DNA from: Actinomycetaceae bacterium
GTDB lineage: Bacteria; Actinomycetota; Actinomycetes; Actinomycetales; Actinomycetaceae
Reading direction: 5' to 3'
Length of the DNA stretch: 64,000 nt
Assembly (NCBI GenBank): GCA_030538185.1
Contig: JAUNUK010000002.1
Location: 186,001-250,000, forward strand
How positions within the stretch are numbered: the stretch's first letter is position 1; the number at the start of each line of letters is the position of its first letter. The notes beneath the pieces were generated by a model that searched no databases, was not told the DNA's origin, and saw only the letters and a program-made list of their open reading frames with translations. Both the position numbers and the translations under genes were made by a program. Positions 42,567 through 55,266 of this stretch are shown here, piece by piece.

Positions 42567-43002
42567 GAGCGCCGCTGCGGCACTTCGCAGGGCGCTGCGG
42601 TGGATGAGCCTTGCCGTTGCGGCAGTCCTATTCGCATCCGCCCTCGTGTCTTGGCTTGTCTATGGCACGCGAGGCATGCCCTCGGTGGGAGTGGCCGCGG
42701 CAGTATGCGTTTTGCTCATAGCAGTGACTGCATGGTCGCACCATATGTCCTTGATGCATCCGGATTTGACCATGGCTTTCGTGGGTGGTGACTTTCTTAT
42801 CAAACTTGTCACCGTATTAGCGTCGGTGATCATCACCAAGAAAATTGAAGGCGTTTTTGAGCCCTCAATACTTTTCTTTACCCTTGTGGCAGCCATCTTG
42901 GCAATGACGATCGCCCAAACGACAGGACTGGCAGTATCGCGAGTGAGCATTATTGACGCGGACGAAAATCCGGCAGATTTGCCAGAAAATCAGGCGCAAT
43001 AG
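42547..43002 (+). CDS. AtpI-like four-helix membrane protein
   Basis: 151 residues with four predicted membrane segments (starting at LAVAAVLFASALVSWLV). It occupies the position of AtpI/Rv1303, which precedes the ATP synthase genes and may help c-ring assembly or Mg2+ supply; sequence similarity across AtpI is weak, so this is context-based. ATG 42547 has a strong ribosome site (AAGGAGG) and overlaps wecA by 20 bp. The frame is open further upstream but without support. Confidence 0.78.
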   Translation: MSTPKPRSAAAALRRALRWMSLAVAAVLFASALVSWLVYGTRGMPSVGVAAAVCVLLIAVTAWSHHMSLMHPDLTMAFVGGDFLIKLVTVLASVIITKKIEGVFEPSILFFTLVAAILAMTIAQTTGLAVSRVSIIDADENPADLPENQAQ

Positions 43003-43112
43003 CCAAGGCTGTGACATCCATGGGCGCATCTGTTATTGTGCTCTATGTCGACATCGAGATATTCTCAATGTGACGGGACAGTTGTCGTCCAGTAGGCTAA
43101 ATCCTGCTCCTG

Positions 43113-43129
43113 ACCACGACGGTCGTGGT
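43113..43129. repeat. Hairpin ahead of atpB
   Basis: ACCACGA-CGG-TCGTGGT is a perfect 7-bp stem in the 150-bp gap between the AtpI-like gene and atpB, 24 bp before the atpB GTG. It may be part of a leader or a site where transcription from upstream is modulated. No clear promoter boxes were found. Confidence 0.35.
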
Positions 43130-43152
43130 GCGGGTAAAGATGAGGGGGGAAC

Positions 43153-44811
<1,659 letters not shown>

Positions 44812-44813
44812 GA

Positions 44814-45638
44814 ATGCGTGCATCTTCTCAGGCGGCCATGGCGGGAGTCATTATGGCGACCGACCGCGCCCTCGACGCCCTGAAGGACCCAGAGGCCAGC
44901 TACAAAGTTGCCTCCGAGTTCTTTGAGCTCGAGGACATGACTGCCTCTGATGCCCGCTTCACTCGCGCGTTGACAGACCCCTCGCGCAGCCTTCAGGACA
45001 GGCAGAATCTGGCACGCTCACTTCTATCCAAGAAAATGTCGCCCATCACCGTGGAAGCGGTCGTGGGATTGCTCCAGGGCCGCTGGCCACGTGAGGAAGA
45101 CTTTTCCAAAGGGCTAGAGGTATTGGCCATTCACACGCTTTTGCATTCGGCTGACTCCAGTGGCGTCTTGGATGAAGTGGAACGCAATGTTTTCTCCGTG
45201 TCTCAGCTTCTCAATAGGTATCGCGAACTGCGCGGCGCATTGGTAGAGTCCCACTTCGATAATGCCGATGAACGCGTGACACTTATTACCAACTTGGTCG
45301 GAGAACAAATCCACCCCATTGCCATGGAACTGGTATCTCATGCAGTGCGCACGGCGAAGGCCGGGCGCTTGCAGTCGGAATTGCGCTCCATGTGTGATGT
45401 GGCGGCCAGCGTGCGTAACCGCAGAATGGCGACAATAACCTCTGCGTTTGAACTCACAGAAGGCCAAATCGAGAGAATCTCGAAGGCTTTGACCCAGAAA
45501 CTTGGGACCCAGATGGTTATCAACGTGGTCGTTGATCCGAGCATTGTGGGCGGACTCAAGATGCGCTTTGGTGACCAGATTGTTGATGGGTCCATACATA
45601 CATCGTTGAATAACACTCGCCGTCGGCTTGCAGGCTGA
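44814..45638 (+). CDS. atpH: ATP synthase F1 subunit delta
   Basis: 274 residues, the long actinobacterial form of delta (E. coli has 177), with an additional N-terminal portion of about 90 residues. The C-terminal ITSAFELTEGQIERISKALT and PSIVGGLKMRFGDQIVDGSI are the conserved OSCP/delta motifs. It joins the b stalk to the top of F1. It begins 2 bp after atpF. Confidence 0.95.
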   Translation: MRASSQAAMAGVIMATDRALDALKDPEASYKVASEFFELEDMTASDARFTRALTDPSRSLQDRQNLARSLLSKKMSPITVEAVVGLLQGRWPREEDFSKGLEVLAIHTLLHSADSSGVLDEVERNVFSVSQLLNRYRELRGALVESHFDNADERVTLITNLVGEQIHPIAMELVSHAVRTAKAGRLQSELRSMCDVAASVRNRRMATITSAFELTEGQIERISKALTQKLGTQMVINVVVDPSIVGGLKMRFGDQIVDGSIHTSLNNTRRRLAG

Positions 45639-45653
45639 GGCAACCAAAACAGA

Positions 45654-45671
45654 GTCGACCAAGCGGTCGAC
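45654..45671. repeat. Hairpin in the atpH-atpA gap
   Basis: GTCGACC-AAGC-GGTCGAC is a perfect 7-bp stem in the 54-bp gap, ending 21 bp before the atpA ATG and just ahead of its ribosome site (GAAGGAAAG). It may stabilise or process the operon mRNA to set subunit ratios; it has no T-run and is not a terminator. Confidence 0.45.
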
Positions 45672-45692
45672 ACATGAAAAGAAGGAAAGCTG

Positions 45693-47321
45693 ATGGCTGA
45701 ACTGTCGATCAAGCCGGAGGAGATCCGGGCCGCACTGGACATCTTCGTTGAGTCCTACGAGCCTTCCACGGCTGCCGTGGAGGAAGTCGGATACGTGACC
45801 GAAACGGCCGACGGCATTGCACACATTGAGGGACTCCCAGGTGCGATGGCCAACGAGTTGCTGCGTTTCCAGGACGGCACCCTGGGCTTGGCCATGAACC
45901 TTGATGCCCGAGAGATCGGTGTCATCGTCTTGGGTAACTTCGAAGGCATTGAGGAAGGTCAAGAAGTTTACCGGACAGGTGACGTGCTATCGGTTCCGGT
46001 TGGGGACGGCTACCTGGGTCGCGTTGTGGATCCCTTGGGTGCCCCGATTGACGGTCTGGGAGAAATAAAGAACATCGATGACCGGCGCCCCCTAGAGCTA
46101 CAGGCCCCTGGCGTCATGATGCGTAAATCAGTACACGAGCCCTTGCAGACAGGCTTGAAGGCTATTGACTCCATGATTCCCATCGGTCGTGGCCAACGTG
46201 AGTTGATCATCGGCGACAGGCAAACCGGAAAAACTGCCATTGCGGTGGACACCATCTTGAATCAGCGTGACAACTGGGAGACCGGGGATCCTGCAAAGCA
46301 GGTGCGTTGTATTTACGTAGCTATCGGCCAGAAGGGCTCGACTATTGCCTCTGTGCGCGGTGCACTAGAAGATGCCGGCGCCCTTGAGTACACGACTATC
46401 GTGGCTGCCCCCGCCTCGGATTCGGCGGGCTTCAAGTACCTGGCCCCCTACACCGGTTCCGCCATTGGACAGCACTGGATGTACCAGGGCAAACACGTCT
46501 TGATCATTTTCGATGACCTGTCCAAACAGGCCGAGGCATACCGCGCGGTATCCCTGCTTCTGCGTCGCCCCCCGGGCCGCGAAGCATATCCCGGTGACGT
46601 CTTCTACTTGCACTCTCGGTTGTTGGAACGCTGCGCGAAGCTGTCTGACGAACTGGGCGCTGGTTCTATGACGGGTTTGCCGGTTATCGAAACCAAAGCC
46701 AATGACGTGTCGGCCTATATCCCGACCAACGTCATCTCCATTACCGATGGACAGATCTTCTTGCAATCTGACCTGTTCAACTCCAACCAGCGCCCTGCCG
46801 TAGACGTGGGCATCTCGGTCTCCCGTGTCGGTGGCGACGCCCAAGTCAAGGCCATGAAGAAGGTTGCAGGTACCTTGAAGCTCACCTTGGCTCAGTACCG
46901 TTCCATGGCTGCCTTCGCCATGCTGGCCTCGGACCTGGATGCGGCTACCCGCCAGCAGCTTACGCGCGGCGAGCGCCTGATGGAACTGCTCAAACAGCCT
47001 CAATACACTCCCTACCCGGTGGAAGAACAGGTCTGTTCAATCTGGGTGGGCACCAATGGCTACCTCGACGATCTTGAGGTAGAGCAGGTTCTTCCCTTCG
47101 AAAATGGGTGGCTTGAACACCTGCGTACGGAAGGCTCAATCCTGGAGACCATCCGCACGACAGGGGATTTGAGCGACGAAACCCAAGAAAAATTGGAGGA
47201 AGCCATTAGGGCTTACCGCCCCACATTCGGTGCTTTAGCTGCCGAGGTCTCTGAACAAGATCTGGGTGACGTTGAGGCAGAGATCATGGAAGAGCAGATC
47301 GTCCGGGGCAAGAGAGGCTAA
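45693..47321 (+). CDS. atpA: ATP synthase F1 subunit alpha
   Basis: 542 residues with the usual beta-barrel, nucleotide-binding and helical domains. The P-loop [17 protein letters not shown] is near residue 173. The C-terminus extends past the E. coli length with an acidic tail ([20 protein letters not shown]), as in other actinobacteria where this extension can suppress ATP hydrolysis. Ribosome site GAAGGAAAG. Confidence 0.98.
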   Translation: MAELSIKPEEIRAALDIFVESYEPSTAAVEEVGYVTETADGIAHIEGLPGAMANELLRFQDGTLGLAMNLDAREIGVIVLGNFEGIEEGQEVYRTGDVLSVPVGDGYLGRVVDPLGAPIDGLGEIKNIDDRRPLELQAPGVMMRKSVHEPLQTGLKAIDSMIPIGRGQRELIIGDRQTGKTAIAVDTILNQRDNWETGDPAKQVRCIYVAIGQKGSTIASVRGALEDAGALEYTTIVAAPASDSAGFKYLAPYTGSAIGQHWMYQGKHVLIIFDDLSKQAEAYRAVSLLLRRPPGREAYPGDVFYLHSRLLERCAKLSDELGAGSMTGLPVIETKANDVSAYIPTNVISITDGQIFLQSDLFNSNQRPAVDVGISVSRVGGDAQVKAMKKVAGTLKLTLAQYRSMAAFAMLASDLDAATRQQLTRGERLMELLKQPQYTPYPVEEQVCSIWVGTNGYLDDLEVEQVLPFENGWLEHLRTEGSILETIRTTGDLSDETQEKLEEAIRAYRPTFGALAAEVSEQDLGDVEAEIMEEQIVRGKRG

Positions 47322-47322
47322 T

Positions 47323-48255
47323 GTGAGCGGTCAGCAGCGCATCTACAAGCAAAAGATCCGTTCTACACAGACTTTGCAGAAGGTGTTCAGCGCCATGGAG
47401 ATGATCGCAGCCTCCCGTGTAGGGAAGGCCCGATCCGTCGCAGAGCGTGGCACCACCTACGATCGTGCCCTCACGCAGGCGGTTGCGGCAGTTTCTGCAC
47501 ACGCAGATATGGATCACCCGCTCACATCGCAGCGCAGCGACACCAACCGTGTGGCCGTTTTGGTGGTTACCTCTGACAGGGGCATGGCAGGGGCGTACTC
47601 GGCAACAATCCTTCGCGAAACAGAACGCCAACTGCAAGATCTTGTGGAAGAAGGCAAGGAACCCATCCTGTACGTCACTGGCAGGCGCGGTGTGTCCTAT
47701 TTCAACTTCCGGGAACGCAAGATTGTGAAATCCTGGACTGGCCAGTCCGACTCTCCAACTGAGGAATTGGCAAAGGAAGTGGCTGACACCCTGCTCGCGT
47801 CCTTCCTAGCCCCTGCCGATGAGGGTGGTGTGTCAGAGCTTCATGTCATCTTCACGAAGTTCAGATCGATGGTCACGCAGGTCCCACAGGTTCGAAAGAT
47901 GTTGCCGATCAAGGTTGTGGATCCTGAGGATGCCAAGCCTATTGAAATCGATGGTCTATCTGGACCTGACATTATCCCCCCCGACGTCATGCCTCTCTAT
48001 GAGTTTGAACCCTCACCTGAAGAGGTATTAGGCGCACTCTTGCCGCTCTATGTCCGCTCGCGTATCCGTTTTGCCCTGTTACAGGCGGCCGCCTCTGAAC
48101 TGGCAAGCCGACAAAACGCCATGCACACAGCGACAGAGAACGCCGAAGAAATCATCCGCAACTACACGCGGATGGCCAACGCGGCACGTCAGGCAGAGAT
48201 CACACAAGAAATCACAGAAATCGTCTCAGGCGCGGACGCCCTGGAAGCAAGCTGA
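47323..48255 (+). CDS. atpG: ATP synthase F1 subunit gamma
   Basis: 310 residues forming the central rotor. Both end helices are conserved: RIYKQKIRSTQTLQKVFSAM at the start and ELASRQNAMHTATENAEEII near the end. GTG 47323 begins 1 bp after the atpA stop with AAGAGAGG upstream; the longer frame lies inside atpA. Confidence 0.96.
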   Translation: MSGQQRIYKQKIRSTQTLQKVFSAMEMIAASRVGKARSVAERGTTYDRALTQAVAAVSAHADMDHPLTSQRSDTNRVAVLVVTSDRGMAGAYSATILRETERQLQDLVEEGKEPILYVTGRRGVSYFNFRERKIVKSWTGQSDSPTEELAKEVADTLLASFLAPADEGGVSELHVIFTKFRSMVTQVPQVRKMLPIKVVDPEDAKPIEIDGLSGPDIIPPDVMPLYEFEPSPEEVLGALLPLYVRSRIRFALLQAAASELASRQNAMHTATENAEEIIRNYTRMANAARQAEITQEITEIVSGADALEAS

Positions 48256-49725
<1,470 letters not shown>

Positions 49726-49752
49726 GAGGAAACCGGGAAGGAGGCAGGGAGT

Positions 49753-50022
49753 ATGCCATTACACGTTGAAGTCGTTGACCGCCAGGGTGAAATCTGGTCG
49801 GGGGAAGCCACCCACGTCGCCGTACCCTCAATTGAGGGAGACCTTGGTGTCCTTCCCGGTAGGCAACCTGTCTTGCTGGTCATGAAGCAAGGTGTTGTGC
49901 GAATTGACCCGGTAGATGGATCAGGTACTGTTTCTGTACAAGTGGATCAGGGTTTTGTATCCGTCGATGCTGATACTGTGACCGTAGTTGTTGAACGCGA
50001 TTTCGCAGGTGATAGCTCCTAA
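49753..50022 (+). CDS. atpC: ATP synthase F1 subunit epsilon, short form
   Basis: 89 residues containing the beta-sandwich domain (HVEVVDRQGEIWSGEATHVA, EGDLGVLPGRQPVLLVM) but essentially none of the C-terminal helical hairpin that in E. coli (139 residues) inhibits the enzyme. Short epsilon subunits are common in actinobacteria. Strong ribosome site GAAGGAGG. Last gene of the ATP synthase set. Confidence 0.95.
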   Translation: MPLHVEVVDRQGEIWSGEATHVAVPSIEGDLGVLPGRQPVLLVMKQGVVRIDPVDGSGTVSVQVDQGFVSVDADTVTVVVERDFAGDSS

Positions 50023-50036
50023 AGAAAGGACTGTGC

Positions 50037-50444
50037 GTGGGTGAAATTATCTCGATGGTTTTGCTTGCGCTCATGCTCCTTCTAGGGCTTGCCTTGCTGT
50101 ACTTTGGTTGGCGCTTGCGGTTTTTGGGTCGCTCGGATGGCTCTTTCGAGTGTGCCTTCCGCAAACCAGGTCAGGCCAGATGGATGGCTGGCATCGGCAT
50201 ATATGCCGAAGGGCGCCTTGACTGGTTCCGCGTCATATCCTTGAGCCTGGGGCCCTACCATTCGTGGCCACAAGGTGCCTTTGAAGTTGTGGATTCACGC
50301 CCCCGGCCAGGGGTGCGCGGTTTGATGGAAGTCGAATGTAGTACCGAGGATGGCACCTTCTACCTGGCTATGCGCGCTGCAGATCACATCGGTTTCGTCG
50401 CTTGGCTGGAAGCTGCCCCTCCTCATTCTCAAACTTTCTTTTAG
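50037..50444 (+). CDS. DUF2550 family membrane protein
   Basis: 135 residues with one N-terminal membrane segment (about 5-25) followed by a basic cytoplasmic domain containing [20 protein letters not shown] and [13 protein letters not shown], matching the actinobacterial DUF2550 family (Rv1312), which always lies just behind atpC. Function unknown. It starts 14 bp after atpC with AAAGAAAGG upstream. Confidence 0.88.
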   Translation: MGEIISMVLLALMLLLGLALLYFGWRLRFLGRSDGSFECAFRKPGQARWMAGIGIYAEGRLDWFRVISLSLGPYHSWPQGAFEVVDSRPRPGVRGLMEVECSTEDGTFYLAMRAADHIGFVAWLEAAPPHSQTFF

Positions 50445-50455
50445 AGAGGTTCTTA

Positions 50456-51142
50456 GTGCGTCTGGTTATTGCTGACTGCGAAGTGGACTATTCGGGTCGT
50501 TTGGATGCCCACCTGGACCGTGCCTTAAGAGTCATCATGCTCAAAGGCGACGGTTCAGTTTTAATTCATTCCGAGGGCGGCTCCTACAAACCGTTGAATT
50601 GGATGTCTGCGCCTTGCACATTGAGTGTCGAAACGCCCTCGGAAAATGACACATGCCAAGAAAGCTGGACGGTGACCTCAAAGAAGGGGGAGGACAGCCT
50701 GCGCATTAAAATCTTTGACATCATTCACGACGTTGCCCACGAACTCGGCGTGGAACCCGGGCTTGTTAAAGACGGTGTTGAGGCGCATTTGCAGAAACTT
50801 TTAGCCGAACAGGTTGAGCTCTTGGGTGCAGGCTGGACCCTGGTTAAGCGCGAGTATCCCACAGCGATTGGCCCCGTCGACCTCATGGTAAGGGACGCAG
50901 CGGGTGCCCATATCGCTGTCGAGATCAAGCGTCGCGGTGAAATCGATGGGGTGGAACAACTCACCCGTTACTTGGATCTGCTTGGTCGTGACCCGCTTTT
51001 AGCTCCAGTCAAAGGTATTTTTGCCGCCCAAGAAATAAAGCCTCAAGCTAGGGTGTTGGCCGAAGATCGGGGTATTTCTTGCGTCATTTTGGACTATGAC
51101 GCAATGCGGGGAGTTGACGATCCCTCCACCCGCCTTTTCTAG
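50456..51142 (+). CDS. nucS: Mismatch-specific endonuclease NucS (EndoMS)
   Basis: 228 residues. An N-terminal dimerisation/DNA-binding domain precedes a RecB-like nuclease domain with GPVDLMVRD (catalytic Asp), [10 protein letters not shown] (E-x-K) and [11 protein letters not shown]. The C-terminus ends STRLF, resembling the sliding-clamp-binding tail known for this family. NucS carries out non-canonical mismatch repair in actinobacteria that lack MutS/MutL. GTG 50456 has GAGAGG upstream, 11 bp after DUF2550. Confidence 0.96.
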   Translation: MRLVIADCEVDYSGRLDAHLDRALRVIMLKGDGSVLIHSEGGSYKPLNWMSAPCTLSVETPSENDTCQESWTVTSKKGEDSLRIKIFDIIHDVAHELGVEPGLVKDGVEAHLQKLLAEQVELLGAGWTLVKREYPTAIGPVDLMVRDAAGAHIAVEIKRRGEIDGVEQLTRYLDLLGRDPLLAPVKGIFAAQEIKPQARVLAEDRGISCVILDYDAMRGVDDPSTRLF

Positions 51143-51229
51143 TCCCGAGGGCGCCTTGTCCTTGCCGCGTCGGTGAAGGTCTGGACTGGCCTACGGACAT
51201 TGCGGGTACTTGCATGGAATAATAACCCT

Positions 51230-52447
51230 ATGAGTGAAGCCCCATACGCCCTCCGCGGCCGCGTTGTGACAAACAGTTCGATTATCGTTGACGGTGCTGT
51301 TGTAATTGACGGTGAAGCTATCACTTGGGTGGGTGAGGCAACTGATGCGGCAGCAGCCGGTTGGGGCGAACAAGTTGTACAAGCGGTTTCTCCAACAGAC
51401 GGCCGTTACTTGCTGCCGGGCTTGGTGGATGTCCACTGCCACGGGGGCGGTGGGGCATCCTTCCCTGACGCTTCAAATGAGGCTGAGGTGATGACAGCCG
51501 TTATGGAGCACAGACGGCACGGTACCACCACGATGGTGGCCTCCCTCGTGACTGCCTCGCCAGAGGTTTTACGTCGCCAGGCAATGCTGCTGGCTGAGGT
51601 CTGTGAAGACGGTGAGCTTGCAGGCATCCACTTTGAGGGTCCCTTCGTGTCGGAAGGGCACTGCGGTGCCCAAAACCCTGAGTTTATCCAGGCACCAAAC
51701 CCTGCGTTGACCCGTGAACTTATGATTGTCACGCGCGGTTATACAGTCACTATGACTCTGGCTCCTGAAAAACGCCGCGCATCTGGCTCCGGCTCGGTTA
51801 CGGAGGCACTTATTGACAACGGTGCCTTGCCTTCCTTTGGCCACACCTCAACGGATGCAGCACAGATGCGTGAGGCGTTGCGTGACGCTCGTGAACGCCT
51901 GGCTTTAAATCCCATGAGACGCTCACCCAGGGCAACCATTACGCACCTGTTTAATGGGATGGAACCACCCCACCACCGCGACCCCGGTCCTATCTACGAG
52001 GCGATTGCAGACGCTGCGGGAGGCGGAGTGATCCTGGAACTCATAGGAGACGGGGTGCACGTCAGTCCTGACACTGTACGGGCCGTTTATGAGATCGTGG
52101 GACGCGATTCTGTAGTTTTGGTGACGGATGCCATGGCTGCTGCAGGCATGGCTGATGGGCAATACCTGTTGGGTTCCTTGGATGTCACAGTCGATGAAGG
52201 ACAGGCCCGTTTGACCGGTGGCACCTCCTTGGCGGGGGGTACTGCGCACCTGTTGGATGTTGTGCGCACTACCTGGCAAGGGGGCGTTCCTTTGGTGGAT
52301 GCGGTATTTATGGCTACGAAACAGGGTGCTCGGATCATCGGTGACGAGTACCTCGGCGACCTTGCCCCAGGCATGTGGGCCGATATTGTGGTTGTGGATG
52401 AAGACCTGCAACCTATGAGCGTTTACCGCCGAGGCACGCAGGTCTAA
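51230..52447 (+). CDS. nagA: N-acetylglucosamine-6-phosphate deacetylase
   Basis: 405 residues, amidohydrolase superfamily. Metal motif LVDVHCHGGGGASFPDA near residue 67, IHFEGPFVSEGHCGAQNPEF, FGHTSTDA, THLFNGMEPPHHRDPGP and VLVTDAMAAAGMADG cover the metal and substrate residues. It turns GlcNAc-6-P into GlcN-6-P during amino-sugar use and wall recycling. nagB is not in the window. The ATG at 51230 has only a weak ribosome site (GGAATAA); an ATG at 51214 is out of frame. Confidence 0.94.
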   Translation: MSEAPYALRGRVVTNSSIIVDGAVVIDGEAITWVGEATDAAAAGWGEQVVQAVSPTDGRYLLPGLVDVHCHGGGGASFPDASNEAEVMTAVMEHRRHGTTTMVASLVTASPEVLRRQAMLLAEVCEDGELAGIHFEGPFVSEGHCGAQNPEFIQAPNPALTRELMIVTRGYTVTMTLAPEKRRASGSGSVTEALIDNGALPSFGHTSTDAAQMREALRDARERLALNPMRRSPRATITHLFNGMEPPHHRDPGPIYEAIADAAGGGVILELIGDGVHVSPDTVRAVYEIVGRDSVVLVTDAMAAAGMADGQYLLGSLDVTVDEGQARLTGGTSLAGGTAHLLDVVRTTWQGGVPLVDAVFMATKQGARIIGDEYLGDLAPGMWADIVVVDEDLQPMSVYRRGTQV

Positions 52448-52451
52448 CGCA

Positions 52452-52754
52452 GTGCCTTCCAGACGCCCTCGGGGAAAGCGGCCTTACGGACAGGAACATA
52501 TTCCTCTGGACCGTCAACGCCTGTCTTCTATCCCTCAAGATGAGCTTGGGCCTGACGGGCAAGAATACTCGGTATCAAGAGTTTCAGGTTCTGCTAAACC
52601 CTACACCTGTCCTGCTTGCCTGCGTCCCATTCCTGCGGGCACGGCTCACGTGGTGGCTTGGCGTAATACGGGTGGTTTTGGTGTTGATACTGGGGTGGAT
52701 GCGAGGAGGCATTGGCATACAGCATGTTGGAACAGGGGATTGCGTCCACTTTGA
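52452..52754 (+). CDS. Small zinc-ribbon-like actinobacterial protein
   Basis: 100 residues. The C-terminal half has CPACLRPIPAGTAHVVAWRN and RRHWHTACWNRG, giving a probable C-x2-C...H-x3-C zinc site. This matches short actinobacterial proteins often labelled 'ATP/GTP-binding protein' with no experimental basis. The N-terminal 45 residues are basic and Arg/Pro-rich, so nucleic-acid binding is conceivable. It starts 4 bp after nagA with GTG. Confidence 0.75.
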   Translation: MPSRRPRGKRPYGQEHIPLDRQRLSSIPQDELGPDGQEYSVSRVSGSAKPYTCPACLRPIPAGTAHVVAWRNTGGFGVDTGVDARRHWHTACWNRGLRPL

Positions 52755-52846
52755 TCCTCCTTTGATCCTCGAGTGCTCTAGGTATTCCTAGTAGCAAGCT
52801 GCGCGGCAGCACTCTTTGGGGCAGATCACTTGGTATCCTCATAAAC

Positions 52847-53626
52847 ATGGCTTTGAACGTGACGACACGCGACATTGACCGTGTTGGAACAAGACCCACT
52901 GCGTTGTTCCTGCACGCCTACCCCCTGGATCACAGGATGTGGGAGCCTGTCATTGACAGGCTAGACGGCGTGCCGTTGATGGTCGTCGATGCTCCAGGCT
53001 TCGGGGGGTCTGAGTCTTTCTTGGATACGCCATCTCTTGAGTCCTATGCCGATCAGATTGCTTCGGTTGTGGGCCGTTACGGAGTCGAAAAAGTTGTGCC
53101 AATTGGCTGTTCCTTAGGTGGGTATGTGGCGTTGGCTTTGGCTCAGCGGCATCCAAGGATTGTCTCTGGCATTGGAATGATTGCCTCTAAAGCAGATGCC
53201 GACAGTGATGAGGGCCGTATTAAGCGCATCGAAACCCTGGTGGGAATGTTGGCTGGTCGTCGCCTGGAACTCATGGAGCCTGCGATTGAGTCTATGTTTT
53301 CTGCTGTCACCTTGCGCAATAATCCTGAATTGGTGCAACAAGTCAAGGATTGGGGCGCTGAGGCCAGCCGTGAAGGACTGATTTGGGCTCAACGTGCCAT
53401 GTCGGTGCGCCCCGACAGGCTTGAGGTTTTAGAAGAGCTTGGTTTACCCGGTTTGGTTATGCGTGGCGAGGACGACACTTTCGTCACACCTGAACAAGCC
53501 TCACGTATGGCAGCAGCCTTGGGCACCCAGGTTGTTGAGGTGCGTTCTGCAGGTCATTTGCTGCCTTTAGAAGATCCGGGGGCTGTTTCGCGTTACGTGA
53601 TGACCCTGTATTTGAAGTGTAAGTAG
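52847..53626 (+). CDS. Alpha/beta hydrolase
   Basis: 259 residues with the canonical fold: oxyanion loop LHAYPLDHRMW, nucleophile elbow PIGCSLGGYVALALAQRH (Ser in G-x-S-x-G-like GCSLGG), acid in MRGEDDTFVTPEQ and catalytic His in SAGHLLPLEDP. A cap domain of about 70 residues separates them. Substrate cannot be told. It is preceded by a 92-bp gap and followed by a bidirectional terminator. Confidence 0.9.
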   Translation: MALNVTTRDIDRVGTRPTALFLHAYPLDHRMWEPVIDRLDGVPLMVVDAPGFGGSESFLDTPSLESYADQIASVVGRYGVEKVVPIGCSLGGYVALALAQRHPRIVSGIGMIASKADADSDEGRIKRIETLVGMLAGRRLELMEPAIESMFSAVTLRNNPELVQQVKDWGAEASREGLIWAQRAMSVRPDRLEVLEELGLPGLVMRGEDDTFVTPEQASRMAAALGTQVVEVRSAGHLLPLEDPGAVSRYVMTLYLKCK

Positions 53627-53669
53627 TCCTCTTGTAGGACAGTCCTTGAGAAAAGACTGAGAAAAGACT

Positions 53670-53699
53670 TTGGGCCCCCCACATAAGTGGAGGGCCCAA
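53670..53699. terminator. Bidirectional terminator between hydrolase and DivIVA-like gene
   Basis: TTGGGCCC-c-CCAC, loop ATAA, GTGG-a-GGGCCCAA: 12 pairs with one mismatch. T-rich sequence follows in both directions (GAGTTTGTC to the right, GTCTTTTCTCAG on the minus strand). It separates two convergent genes. Confidence 0.8.
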
Positions 53700-53722
53700 G
53701 AGTTTGTCAGGGTAGGAGAAGT

Positions 53723-55072
53723 TTAGGCTTCTTCCTCAGTCTCTGGTTGTGCAAGTGCATCAAAATCAGCGGGGATTTCAATGGCCTCACGGTAGGTCTC
53801 TGACTCAATGGCAGGGGCCTGTGGTGGAGCGACAAGGCCAGAGACGGCTGCTGCCGCTTGAGAACCAAGCAGGCCGCGCATTTCGTCCAGGTAGGAAGCC
53901 ACGGATTCGCGTTGACGTTCCAGCTTCTCAACTGTGCGTTGGGCTGCTGCGCGTTCGGCCTGGGCCTCTGCACGGGCGGATTCACGCAACTGCTGGGCTT
54001 CAACCTCGGCCGCGGAAATGGTGGCTTCGGCTGTGCGACGTGCATCTTCTTGACGGCGACGCACGACGGCATCAGTGTCGGTAAGCAAGCGTTCTGCACG
54101 CTGCAGGGTCTCACCCAAGTGCTTTTCGGCCTCGGCAACCTGTGCTTTAGCCGTGGCAACCATAGCGGCTGTCTCGGCACGAGCCTGTTCGTGTGCCTGG
54201 GCATCTGCCTCACGGGCTGCAGCACGCGCAGCCGCAATCTCTGTTTCGGCATCCTGGCGGAGTTGAGCTGCCTCGGCGCGGGTGGATTCAGCATCCGCGC
54301 GGGCAGCAGAGATAATCTGGTCGGCTTCAGCGCGGGTCTCGGCGAGAAGTTTCTCTGCCATGGCCTGAGCCTGTTCGCGCACCTGTGTGGCCTCTTGAGC
54401 AGCGGAGTCGCGCAGTTCTTGGGTCTCGGCCTGTGCTTCATTACGCAGGGCGGTGGTCTCTTGTTCAGCGCGAACACGGGCCTCGACGTAGTCTTTTTCA
54501 GCCTGGGCGCGCTGCAGTTCGGTCTCGCGGTCAGCAGTGGCACGCAAATCGTTGACCTGGGTGTTCACCTCGGCACGTAGAGAGGCTGCCTCGCGTTCTG
54601 CGGCGGCGACAAGCTCATCAGCGCGATGCTGGGCGTTAGTCAGGACTGTCTCGGCTTCTGTCTCTGCCTGGGAGGTGCGTTCTTCTGCCTCACGGCGGGC
54701 CTCGGCGAGCATGGAGGCTGCCTCAGCCTCTGCGCGCTGCGTCAGACGTTGAGTGTTCGAACGAGTACGTTCTAACAGCGCCTCGGCATCGTTATTTGCC
54801 TTGTTAATGACACTGGTGGATTGCTCCTCAGCTGAACGCAGCAGCTGTTCGATGCGTTCACCCAGGCCGGTGTACGACGACCTGTCTGTATCCCGCAACT
54901 GGCGCTGTGACTCGGATAAGTCACCAGCCAAAGCTGCATTTCGTGAGTCAAGCGTCTCAACCTCACGGCGTGCTTCTGCCAGTGCTGTCATTAACGTTTG
55001 AATCTGCAGATCTACCTGAACGCGGTCGTAACCACGCATCACGATCGGAAAATCGGTCTGCTCTTCAATCAC
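53723..55072 (-). CDS. DivIVA/Wag31-like coiled-coil protein
   Basis: 449 residues. The N-terminus FPIVMRGYDRVQVDLQIQTL is a DivIVA-type membrane-curvature-sensing domain; residues about 60-400 are an almost continuous coiled coil rich in Ala, Glu, Gln and Arg (EAEAASMLAEARREAEERTS), and the last 50 residues are Pro/Ala-rich. It probably organises polar growth or septum placement. It is longer than typical Wag31 (about 260), and the position away from ftsZ/sepF suggests a second DivIVA-domain protein. GTG start with AGAGGAGG upstream. Confidence 0.85.
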   Translation of the reverse strand: MIEEQTDFPIVMRGYDRVQVDLQIQTLMTALAEARREVETLDSRNAALAGDLSESQRQLRDTDRSSYTGLGERIEQLLRSAEEQSTSVINKANNDAEALLERTRSNTQRLTQRAEAEAASMLAEARREAEERTSQAETEAETVLTNAQHRADELVAAAEREAASLRAEVNTQVNDLRATADRETELQRAQAEKDYVEARVRAEQETTALRNEAQAETQELRDSAAQEATQVREQAQAMAEKLLAETRAEADQIISAARADAESTRAEAAQLRQDAETEIAAARAAAREADAQAHEQARAETAAMVATAKAQVAEAEKHLGETLQRAERLLTDTDAVVRRRQEDARRTAEATISAAEVEAQQLRESARAEAQAERAAAQRTVEKLERQRESVASYLDEMRGLLGSQAAAAVSGLVAPPQAPAIESETYREAIEIPADFDALAQPETEEEA

Positions 55073-55266
55073 TGCTAGTCCTCCTCTAGACCGGCGCGCC
55101 GGATTTAACAGGTCCCTTGGGTACCGCCTCTAGTCTATGCGCAACCCTGTCAATCTACCGCATTTTCCACGTAACATGCGACACCTTTGTAAAATCTGGA
55201 TGATTTCTTCCCCGAAGTCGCCGCTACACGTATCGTTGGGGGGAGATCTAGGAATGGAGGATGGGA

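Noticed and set aside
53707-54543. Pro/Arg/Leu-rich 278-residue minus-strand ORF
   Set aside because: It is a frame shadow of the DivIVA-like gene, created by its repetitive Ala/Glu codons; no ribosome site or family resemblance.
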